A DNA stretch of 40,158 nucleotides from Polynucleobacter sp. (lineage in GTDB: Bacteria; Pseudomonadota; Gammaproteobacteria; Burkholderiales; Burkholderiaceae): contig JALRHB010000001.1 in the NCBI GenBank assembly GCA_023253245.1, positions 1 to 40,158 of the forward strand. The letters run 5' to 3'. The notes beneath the pieces were generated by a model, which was given only the letters and a program-made list of their open reading frames with translations, searched no databases and was not told the DNA's origin. Shown one piece after another: positions 34,043 to 40,158 of this stretch. The translations under genes and the position numbers were made by a program. The number at the start of each line of letters is the position of its first letter. Position 1 is the stretch's first letter.

Positions 34043-34295
34043 TTGTCTTCTCCTATTAACCATTGATCACAGAAGATGCTCAGTCACAGCTTTTAGATAC
34101 ATCTTCTTGAGTCCAATGTATCTACTCAAAAACAAAGAGCGGTATTGAAAAGTATTGCTTTAGGGCATGGAAGCACTACATTAGTGCTTATGCACATTTT
34201 TATTGCATGGTGACTAGACTTTTAGACCAAATATTTAACAAAATATTCATCTGAGACAAATTTAGACTTCATTACAAAAATAAAGGAATAAATTC
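34043..34295. promoter_or_regulatory. Divergent regulatory region between TRAP operon and GGT-like gene
   Basis: This 253-base gap serves both directions. It holds TAGATACAT (34094-34102) / ATGTATCTA (34116-34124), a perfect 9-base inverted repeat with 13-base spacer, and AAGCACTACATTAGTGCTT (34171-34189), a perfect 8-base palindrome around CAT. Either could be an operator; I match neither to a named regulator. AAGGA precedes the GGT-like start at 34296. No regulator gene lies beside the region. Confidence 0.5.
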
Positions 34296-35894
34296 ATGCA
34301 GCCAAAATGGGGTATTCGCGGAATGGCGGTAGCGCCACACTCACTCGCTTCAGAATCAGCTTTATCGGTTCTCAAGGAGGGTGGCAATGCGCTCGAGGCA
34401 ATGATTGCTGCTGCTGCAACAATTGCAGTCGTCTACCCTCATATGAACTCCATTGGTGGCGACTCATTTTGGGTAGTTCACTCTCCCGGAAAGGCGATGG
34501 GGGGCATTGATGCTTGTGGAGCTGCCGCAGGATTGGCCACTAAAAGCTGGTATGCGGAGCGCGGTATTACTAAAGCGATTCCATTTAGAGGTGCCGTTGC
34601 AGCTAATACTGTTGCTGGAACGATCTCGGGCTGGGGCGCCGCCCAACAACTCTCTAAAACTGGCTTACGCGGTAAATTACCACTCTCACGCCTTTTGGCA
34701 GATGCCATCTACTATGCAGAAGCTGGCGTGCCAGTTACCTTTAGTCAATCAAGCTTAACTGCCAAAAAGCGGGCAGAGTTGATTGATATTCCGGGTTTTG
34801 CAAACACCTTTTTAGTAAATGGTCAGGCGCCTGCTGTTGGCAGCATCTTTAAACAAGATCGCCTAGCCAAAACCTTACGACAAATTGCCCGCAAAGGAAC
34901 TGAAGATTACTACCGCGGTGATTTAGCGCAATTATTAGCAAAAGAACTTGAACAATTAGGCAGCCCACTGAGACTAAGCGATCTCCAGCGTCATCAAGCT
35001 AAGTTTATTGATCCGCTCGAGTTAAAACATAGCATCGGAAATGTCTACAACATGACTCCACCGACTCAGGGTGTTGTATCACTCATGATCTTGGGAATCT
35101 TGGATCAACTCAACCTCAAGCGTTTCAAAGTGGATAGTGCAGAGTATGTACATCACTGCGTTGAAGCGACTAAACAAGCCTTCAAGATTAGAGATCAGTA
35201 TGTCACTGATCCCGCCTATATGACTAAACATGCACAGTCATTCTTGGCGCCCGCTTTCTTGAAAAAACTAGCTAAAAATATTGACCCTGAAAGAGCATTG
35301 CCTTGGGGTCAAGGTAAAGGCCCTGCAGATACTATCTGGATGGGCGTAGTTGATGGTCAAGGTAACTGCGTTTCCTTCATTCAAAGTATCTATCATGAAT
35401 TTGGAGCTGGAATTGTGCTGTCAAAATCGGGTGTTAATTGGCAGAATCGTGGTTGTAGTTTTTCTTTGGATCCCAAAACCCTCAATCATCTAGAGCCTTA
35501 TCGCAAACCATTTCACACTTTAAATCCAGCCATGGCTTTATTTAAAGATGGACGCTCTATGGTTTACGGAACAATGGGGGGCGATGGACAACCCCAAACA
35601 CAATGCGCAGTATTCACACGCACCGCCACCTATGGCCTTGATCCCCAAGATGCAATTAGTCGCCCTCGCTGGCTATTGGGGCGTACTTGGGGGCAAACGA
35701 GTGATAGCCTAAAACTGGAATCTCGCTTTAGCCCATGGGTTGCCAAAGAGCTCCATTCTCTTGGACATGAAATTGAAATGCTAGATGCCTTTGATGAAAC
35801 CGTAGGGCATGCAGGCTGCATCATTCGAGAGCCCTCAGGAACCTTGCGTGGGGGCTGGGATCCCCGAAGTGATGGAGCAGTTAGCGCGTTTTAG
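34296..35894 (+). CDS. Gamma-glutamyltransferase / oxamate-amidohydrolase (HpxW) family Ntn-hydrolase
   Basis: 532 residues of the gamma-glutamyltranspeptidase superfamily, which self-cleaves to expose an N-terminal threonine. The predicted nucleophile is Thr346 in GPADTIWMGVVDGQGN. The usual motif is TTHxSVVD, so the residues after the nucleophile differ (T-I-W). Other family stretches are GGNALEAMIAAAATIAVVYPHM, NSIGGDSFWVV and GTMGGDGQPQTQ near 431. There is no signal peptide, so it is probably cytoplasmic, unlike periplasmic Ggt. This points to a YwrD/HpxW-type amidohydrolase. Divergent from a TRAP transporter operon, which may import its substrate. The 3' end overlaps the next, convergent gene by 14 bases. 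Confidence 0.85.
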   Translation: MQPKWGIRGMAVAPHSLASESALSVLKEGGNALEAMIAAAATIAVVYPHMNSIGGDSFWVVHSPGKAMGGIDACGAAAGLATKSWYAERGITKAIPFRGAVAANTVAGTISGWGAAQQLSKTGLRGKLPLSRLLADAIYYAEAGVPVTFSQSSLTAKKRAELIDIPGFANTFLVNGQAPAVGSIFKQDRLAKTLRQIARKGTEDYYRGDLAQLLAKELEQLGSPLRLSDLQRHQAKFIDPLELKHSIGNVYNMTPPTQGVVSLMILGILDQLNLKRFKVDSAEYVHHCVEATKQAFKIRDQYVTDPAYMTKHAQSFLAPAFLKKLAKNIDPERALPWGQGKGPADTIWMGVVDGQGNCVSFIQSIYHEFGAGIVLSKSGVNWQNRGCSFSLDPKTLNHLEPYRKPFHTLNPAMALFKDGRSMVYGTMGGDGQPQTQCAVFTRTATYGLDPQDAISRPRWLLGRTWGQTSDSLKLESRFSPWVAKELHSLGHEIEMLDAFDETVGHAGCIIREPSGTLRGGWDPRSDGAVSAF

Positions 35895-36510
35895 TAATAA
35901 ATAATTTGGGTACGCGTAGGTCCCAATGTATGGCAGCTACGCGTAAGCCGAAGATGGCCAGCATACAAACCACTGATGCCTCTAGCGTGTACTGCGGTAA
36001 AAAATTAAGTGCCAACACATAGAGCGTGCATCCGATAGTCACAGGTATTGCATATAGCTCATGGGACATCAGCAAGGTTTTTCTACCAGCCAAAACATCT
36101 CGCAATAATCCCCCGCCAATAGCAGTGACTACTCCTAAAATAACAGGCGCCACTGGCAGACCAAAGCCAAGACTCCAAGCTTTGTCCGCCCCTTGAATAC
36201 CAAATAAGGCAGCTCCAAGGCCATCTATATACAGCATCATCCGATAGATCTGGGGTTGAGTGAAAAACGATTCCGCTACAAAAGTTAAAACGCAGGCGCC
36301 TAGTGCAACCCAAACATAAATTTGCGAAATTGACCAAAAGGCCGGGACATCCAAAATCATGTCACGAATAGTACCGCCGCCAATTGCAGTAATCACACCC
36401 AAAACCAAGACACCAAATAAATCAACGCCACGATCGGAGATTGCTAAAACCCCTGTAACAGCAAAGGCAACTGTGGCAATCATGCCAATCCAGAAATTAA
36501 TTTGATCCAT
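35881..36510 (-). CDS. TRIC/YicG (UPF0126) family membrane protein
   Basis: 209 residues with about seven membrane helices built from two repeats. Each repeat carries a glycine motif followed by Arg-Asp: GGGTIRDMILD near residue 45 and GGGLLRDVLAG near 131. Bacterial relatives include YicG, implicated in glycine use, and prokaryotic TRIC potassium channels; the function here is open. The ATG at 36510 (MDQINFWIGM) is preferred over a TTG at 36546 because it starts directly at the first helix. Convergent with the GGT-like gene, overlapping by 14 bases. Confidence 0.87.
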   Translation of the reverse strand: MDQINFWIGMIATVAFAVTGVLAISDRGVDLFGVLVLGVITAIGGGTIRDMILDVPAFWSISQIYVWVALGACVLTFVAESFFTQPQIYRMMLYIDGLGAALFGIQGADKAWSLGFGLPVAPVILGVVTAIGGGLLRDVLAGRKTLLMSHELYAIPVTIGCTLYVLALNFLPQYTLEASVVCMLAIFGLRVAAIHWDLRVPKLFITKTR

Positions 36511-36590
36511 GGCCTTCAGTCTAATGCACTCGGGTAAGACGAGCAATCCAGTACTGAATATACTGAGACTGATCGATATAGGAAATTCTT

Positions 36591-37271
36591 ATGAAAACCC
36601 AGCTTTATAGTTTTTGGCGTAGCTCAGCATCTTTTAGAGTACGTATTGCCCTTAATTTAAAGGGGATTGATCATGAAATCATTCCAATTCATCTTCTTAA
36701 GAATGGCGGTGAACAAACTAGCACGCAATATGAGGATAAAAATCCCAATCGACTGGTTCCACTTCTAATTGAAGGGGATCATGCCATTCATCAATCATTA
36801 GCCATCATTGAATATCTTGAAGAAGTACACCCCAATCCTCCACTGCTACCTAAGAATGCTATCGATCGTGCTTGGGTACGCGCTCTAGCGATGGATATAG
36901 CTGTTGATATTCACCCAATTGGAAATTTGCGCGTTTTACGTTACTTAATGAAAAACTTAGGCGTCAGTGCACAAAACAAAGATGCTTGGAGTCAACATTG
37001 GATGAGGCTGGGATTAAACAGTTTGGAAAAACAATTAAGCAAATCAGCCAGCGCAGGTCGGTTTGCTTATGGCGATACACCGGGTCTTGTAGATATTTGC
37101 TTAGTGCCACAAATATTTAATGCGCTGAGTGCGGGTCTGGACACAAGCTGTTTCCCAAAATTAATGACCATCTACCGGGAATGCATGGCATTACCCGAAT
37201 TTGTCGATGCCGCCTGGGAAAAACAAATTGATGCAGAAGGACTAAACCCCTCTATTCCACCAAAGAAATAA
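36591..37271 (+). CDS. maiA: Maleylacetoacetate isomerase (zeta-class glutathione transferase)
   Basis: 226 residues. The N-terminal thioredoxin-like domain starts LYSFWRSSASFRVRIALNLKG, close to the zeta-class SSCSxRVRIAL motif, though the Cys is replaced by Ala here. The usual PxLxxxxxxxxQSxAIxEYLEE pattern is seen as HQSLAIIEYLEEVHP near 66-80. The C-terminal all-helical domain includes FAYGDTPGLVDICLVPQ. Expected to isomerise maleylacetoacetate with glutathione in tyrosine or gentisate breakdown, but no partner hydrolase is near; maleylpyruvate isomerase activity is an alternative. AGGA lies 8 bases before the ATG. The last 30 bases overlap the convergent AEC gene. Confidence 0.85.
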   Translation: MKTQLYSFWRSSASFRVRIALNLKGIDHEIIPIHLLKNGGEQTSTQYEDKNPNRLVPLLIEGDHAIHQSLAIIEYLEEVHPNPPLLPKNAIDRAWVRALAMDIAVDIHPIGNLRVLRYLMKNLGVSAQNKDAWSQHWMRLGLNSLEKQLSKSASAGRFAYGDTPGLVDICLVPQIFNALSAGLDTSCFPKLMTIYRECMALPEFVDAAWEKQIDAEGLNPSIPPKK

Positions 37272-38171
37272 GGAGAGCGTCAGTAGTGATCCAATCGTTG
37301 TTACAAGCACCACTCTAGAAATCACTCTACCGTCTGCCATATAGTACTGAGCAAGCATATATGGCCCCGTACCAGTTGGCATTGCCGCTAGGATCACTGC
37401 TGCATTCACCCATAAGGTAGGCAGACCCAATAAAGGGTCAGCAATTAACCAGGCGATGATGGGTTGAATAATCAGCTTACTAAAACTAATACCCCATACC
37501 TTGCTCGATGCATTTTCATCTTTGCGAATCAAGAATAGTCCAATAGATACCAGTGCGCAGGGTGTGGCGGCAGCTGCTAAAAATGAAATGACTTGGGCTA
37601 GCGGGTCATATATTACCCAACCAGAGGCAGACCATGCTAATCCCAAAACTGGTGAGACCAAGAGTGGGTTAGTGGCTAAGGATTTAAGTACGCTCCAAAC
37701 AATCTCATGAGACTTTTTGTGCGACAACATATCGATCTCAATCAAAATTGTCGCTAGCGCAAACAGAATAAACACTAGAAAGGTGGCGATGATGGCTGGT
37801 GCCAGGCCATCTTGACCGAGTGCCAGCAGACACAGGGGAATGCCCATATAACCGGTGTTTGAGTAAGAGGCGCTCAGGCCAGCAAAACTAGCTGCAGCTA
37901 AATCACGCCCCTGATACCAATAGAAAATCAGAACTAGGGAAAAAACAATTAAGGCGCTAATTAAAAAAGCCGCGATAAAGCCAGGCTGCCAAAGCGTCTC
38001 CCAACCGCTGTTAGCTGCAAAGTTAAAAAGTTGAGCAGGCAAGGCTAACCAAATAACAAATCGATTGAGTTCAACCGATGCATTAGCACCTAACTTACCA
38101 CTCCTGCCACTTAAGTAGCCCAATAAAATGAGCGCAAATACTGGAAAGAGGACATTAAAGACGTAGATCAC
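37242..38171 (-). CDS. AEC family transporter (auxin efflux carrier type)
   Basis: 309 residues with about ten membrane helices. The N-terminus YVFNVLFPVFALILLGYLSGR and the central NTGYMGIPLCLLALG, with the unwound-helix region around Pro, identify the AEC/bile-acid:sodium superfamily. Bacterial members transport malonate, malate or other dicarboxylates. The start is a GTG at 38169-38171 with no strong ribosome-binding sequence. It follows the gamma-carbonic anhydrase gene by 15 bases and overlaps maiA at the 3' end. Confidence 0.88.
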   Translation of the reverse strand: MIYVFNVLFPVFALILLGYLSGRSGKLGANASVELNRFVIWLALPAQLFNFAANSGWETLWQPGFIAAFLISALIVFSLVLIFYWYQGRDLAAASFAGLSASYSNTGYMGIPLCLLALGQDGLAPAIIATFLVFILFALATILIEIDMLSHKKSHEIVWSVLKSLATNPLLVSPVLGLAWSASGWVIYDPLAQVISFLAAAATPCALVSIGLFLIRKDENASSKVWGISFSKLIIQPIIAWLIADPLLGLPTLWVNAAVILAAMPTGTGPYMLAQYYMADGRVISRVVLVTTIGSLLTLSLFLWWNRGV

Positions 38172-38186
38172 GCGATGAAATCTTTA

Positions 38187-38711
38187 TTAGGCAATCTTGC
38201 GCAGTTTCGCTTGATAGCGCAGGGCATTTTTTACATAGCGTCCCGCGATATCCTTAATACCTGCAATTTGCTCGGGGCTCAGTGACTTCACTACTTTTGC
38301 AGGCGTACCCAAAATCATCGAACCATCCGGGAATTCCTTTCCTTCAGTGATGAGAGCCCCAGCACCTACGAGACAGTTTTTACCAATTTTGGCACCATTC
38401 AAAATCACTGCACCGATGCCAATTAAACTGCCGTCGCCAATCTGACAACCGTGCAACATCACTTTATGACCAACGGTGACGTCTTTGCCAATAATTAATG
38501 GGTAACCAGGGTCAGTATGTAAGACAGAGGCGTCTTGTACATTACTTCCCTCACCAATCTGGATATGGTCATTGTCGCCACGCACTACTACTTGAGGCCA
38601 CACACTCGCATTGTTTTGGAGCTCAACCATGCCGATTACTTCGGCACTTTCAGCAACCCATGCCCCAGCAGCCAACTGTGGGGACTTTCCTTCTAGTTCA
38701 AATATAGCCAT
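38187..38711 (-). CDS. Gamma-class carbonic anhydrase family protein
   Basis: 174 residues forming a left-handed beta-helix of hexapeptide repeats (VVVRGDNDHIQIGEGSNVQDASVLHTD, IGDGSLIGIGAVILNGAKIGKNCLVGAGALI as landmarks) and a C-terminal helix. Three His candidates for zinc are present: one in VLHTD and two in GHKVMLHGC. Relatives include YrdA, PaaY and CaiE; hydratase activity is not assured. The start codon ATG at 38709-38711 sits inside a 12-base inverted repeat and TATAAT ends 5 bases before it, so a leaderless message is possible. amt ends 35 bases upstream. Confidence 0.9.
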   Translation of the reverse strand: MAIFELEGKSPQLAAGAWVAESAEVIGMVELQNNASVWPQVVVRGDNDHIQIGEGSNVQDASVLHTDPGYPLIIGKDVTVGHKVMLHGCQIGDGSLIGIGAVILNGAKIGKNCLVGAGALITEGKEFPDGSMILGTPAKVVKSLSPEQIAGIKDIAGRYVKNALRYQAKLRKIA

Positions 38712-38738
38712 GACACATTATAGGTAATGGCTATATTT
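38700..38738 (-). repeat. 12-base inverted repeat spanning the gamma-carbonic anhydrase start codon
   Basis: AAATATAGCCAT (38700-38711) and ATGGCTATATTT (38727-38738) are perfect reverse complements with a 15-base spacer. On the minus strand the second arm is the start codon and next three codons. The spacer contains TATAAT, 5 bases before the ATG, resembling a -10 element. A -35 match is poor. Confidence 0.85.
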
Positions 38739-38746
38739 AATAAAGA

Positions 38747-39949
38747 CTACCAGTTAGGTTCGCGGTCTGGGGTTGCTGAAATGCGGTGAATACTCAAATC
38801 AGCGCCCTCATACTCCTCTTCATGCGACATACGAATACCAAGGACTGCTTTTAAGAGACCGTAAACCACGATACCTCCTAGCAAAGCTATTCCAACTCCC
38901 AAGAGGCTGCCAATGAGCTGTCCCAGGAAAGTAACCCCACCTACTCCACCAAGCGCTTTGCTACCAAAGATACCGGCCGCTAAACCACCCCATAGACCAC
39001 ACAAGCCATGCAATGGCCAAACACCTAATACGTCGTCAATCTTCCAGCGGTTTTGTACTAAGGTAAACATATAAACAAATAGACCGCCAGCAATTAAGCC
39101 AACGACTAGTGCGCCCAATGGATGCATGAGGTCTGATCCCGCGCAGACAGCTACTAAGCCAGCAAGAGGACCGTTGTACGTAAAGCCAGGGTCATTACGT
39201 CCAATGAGCCACGCCGCCAAGGTGCCCCCAACCATAGCCATCAAGGAGTTGATAGCAACTAAACCACTAACCTTATCAATTGTTTGCGCACTCATTACGT
39301 TAAAGCCAAACCAACCTACCGCCAAAATCCATGCACCCAAAGCCAAAAAAGGAATGCTTGAAGGTGGATGTGCCGCAATATGACCCTCTTTGGTATACCG
39401 GCCACGACGAGCACCCAGCAAAATAATGGCTGGCAATGCAATCCAACCGCCTACAGCATGCACGACGATCGAACCTGCAAAATCATGAAACTCTTCGCCA
39501 GTCAGTCCCTTGATCCAGGCCTGAATGCCGTAATGTTGATTCCAGGCGATACCTTCAAAAAAGGGGTACACAAAGCCCACCAAAACAAAAGTGGCAATTA
39601 ATTGAGGGTTAAATTTAGCCCGCTCTGCAATTCCACCAGAAATAATGGCTGGAATAGCTGCAGCAAAAGTTAGCAGGAAGAAAAATTTGACTAACTCATA
39701 GCCATTTTTTTCTGCCAGCAATTCTGCCCCAGAGAAAAAGTTCACGCCATAAGCAATGCTATAGCCAATGAAAAAATACGCGATCGTAGACACTGCAAAG
39801 TCGACCAAAATTTTAACTAGCGCATTGACCTGATTCTTCTTGCGAACAGTACCCAGTTCTAAAAAAGCAAATCCGGCATGCATCGCCAAAACCATAATGG
39901 CGCCGAGCAATATAAATAGGACATCGCTACCTGATTTCAAGACTTCCAT
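38747..39949 (-). CDS. amt: Ammonium transporter (Amt family)
   Basis: 400 residues from the chosen start, about 11 membrane helices. Landmarks: FAFLELGTVRKKNQVN near residue 27, the ammonium-pore region DFAGSIVVHAVGGWIALP with the first twin His near 158, and the second His in WPLHGLCGLWGGLA near 305. The open frame extends to 40090, but AGGGGG lies 8 bases before the ATG at 39949 and the family begins there. No glnK is present on the downstream side. An NtrC-like palindrome lies 64 bases upstream of this start. Confidence 0.95.
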   Translation of the reverse strand: MEVLKSGSDVLFILLGAIMVLAMHAGFAFLELGTVRKKNQVNALVKILVDFAVSTIAYFFIGYSIAYGVNFFSGAELLAEKNGYELVKFFFLLTFAAAIPAIISGGIAERAKFNPQLIATFVLVGFVYPFFEGIAWNQHYGIQAWIKGLTGEEFHDFAGSIVVHAVGGWIALPAIILLGARRGRYTKEGHIAAHPPSSIPFLALGAWILAVGWFGFNVMSAQTIDKVSGLVAINSLMAMVGGTLAAWLIGRNDPGFTYNGPLAGLVAVCAGSDLMHPLGALVVGLIAGGLFVYMFTLVQNRWKIDDVLGVWPLHGLCGLWGGLAAGIFGSKALGGVGGVTFLGQLIGSLLGVGIALLGGIVVYGLLKAVLGIRMSHEEEYEGADLSIHRISATPDREPNW

Positions 39950-40012
39950 TGAAGTACCCCCCCTGATAATTTGTGCATCATTATGGGGAATGCGGAAGGC
40001 ATTTTTTACTGG

Positions 40013-40035
40013 AATTGCACTAAATAAGTGCAATT
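40013..40035. promoter_or_regulatory. NtrC-type palindrome between amt and divergent exported-protein gene
   Basis: TTGCACTAAATAAGTGCAA (40015-40033) is a perfect inverted repeat, flanked by AA/TT, and matches the known NtrC pattern TGCAC-N7-GTGCA. It lies 64 bases before the amt start and 54 bases before the divergent gene start. I see no convincing sigma-54 -24/-12 element on either strand. TATGAT at 40055-40060 may be a -10 element for the plus-strand gene. Confidence 0.6.
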
Positions 40036-40088
40036 TATGGACAGGGATATGGTTTATGATCAAAATATATACACTACAAGGAGAACTC

Positions 40089-40158
40089 ATGAAAAAAGTT
40101 TTATCAATTTTGGCTATTTTGGCCGCATTTTCTGGCTTGGCACAGGCACAGGAAAAAA
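40089..40158 (+). CDS. Exported protein, N-terminus only (window edge)
   Basis: ATG at 40089 with AAGGAG about 6 bases before it. The 23 visible residues are a typical signal peptide (KKVLSILAILAAFSGLAQA) with probable cleavage after AQA. The gene is cut by the window end. Beside amt in betaproteobacteria, such a gene is often a small outer-membrane porin-like protein transcribed with glnK, but that cannot be confirmed from 70 bases. Possibly co-regulated with amt through the shared palindrome. Confidence 0.7.
   Translation, partial: MKKVLSILAILAAFSGLAQAQEK

Noticed and set aside
39950..40088. Sigma-54 promoter for amt
   Set aside because: I looked for GG-N10-GC elements on both strands and found none at a sensible position.
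39950..40090. 47-residue upstream extension of amt
   Set aside because: It would run through the NtrC-like palindrome and the promoter region; the family begins at the ATG at 39949, which has a purine-rich ribosome-binding sequence.

Overview
The window looks like chromosomal DNA of a free-living betaproteobacterium of the Burkholderiales, most likely a freshwater Polynucleobacter-type organism. This is an inference from moderate-to-low GC, short gaps between genes, protein sequences that read as betaproteobacterial throughout, and gene neighbourhoods I associate with that order: pgk-pyk-fba-purC-purE-purK-sua5, and ilvE-zinc finger-waaF. I see no insertion sequence, phage, CRISPR array or rRNA. 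Almost all of the window is housekeeping metabolism and transport; no gap between genes exceeds about 260 bases.

Layout. 1-2331 (+): the cut-off end of a hybrid sensor kinase (receiver plus Hpt) followed by dacB (PBP4-type peptidase). 2277-9815 (-): a long same-strand run pgk, pyk, fba, purC, purE, purK, sua5, joining lower glycolysis, purine synthesis and tRNA threonylcarbamoylation. 10014-13323 (+): ilvE, a CHCC zinc-finger protein, waaF (LPS inner core), an NTF2-like protein and an unrecognised protein. 13320-15029 (-): a secreted M48 metalloprotease with C-terminal repeats, tightly divergent from moaC (+) and a small membrane protein. 15782-21118 (-): a small membrane protein, then a two-subunit sodium:solute symporter (large subunit plus DUF4212 small subunit) next to a DnaQ-like exonuclease and a cNMP/CBS/DUF294 nucleotidyltransferase-like regulator. 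21252-24760 (-): a lone type IV prepilin, TerC, and sucCD. 24933-26565 (-): recA-recX under a near-perfect LexA box. 26682-28559 (-): DUF2878-like membrane protein, tRNA-Met with visible promoter and terminator, DedA, and a small exported protein. 28603-29214 (+): MOSC protein. 29233-34042 (-): MHS-type MFS transporter with an unusual extracytoplasmic insertion, and a complete TRAP transporter (dctPQM-like). 34296-40158: a gamma-glutamyltransferase/HpxW-like hydrolase divergent from the TRAP operon, a TRIC/YicG-type membrane protein, maiA, an AEC transporter, a gamma-carbonic anhydrase, an Amt ammonium transporter, and the first 70 bases of an exported protein divergent from amt.

How the parts work together. 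Transport is heavily oriented to small organic acids and ammonium (SSS symporter, TRAP, MHS and AEC carriers, Amt), feeding a TCA cycle represented here by succinyl-CoA synthetase. Regulatory DNA is the most informative non-coding content: an SOS box before recA, an NtrC-type palindrome between amt and its divergent neighbour, two strong palindromes between the TRAP operon and the GGT-like gene, and a 12-bp inverted repeat that includes the start codon of the gamma-carbonic anhydrase gene. I did not find a clearly unprecedented system. The best candidates for something under-described are the symporter/exonuclease/nucleotidyltransferase cluster (with an EF-hand-like loop in the symporter), the TRAP plus GGT-like divergon, and the start-codon hairpin.
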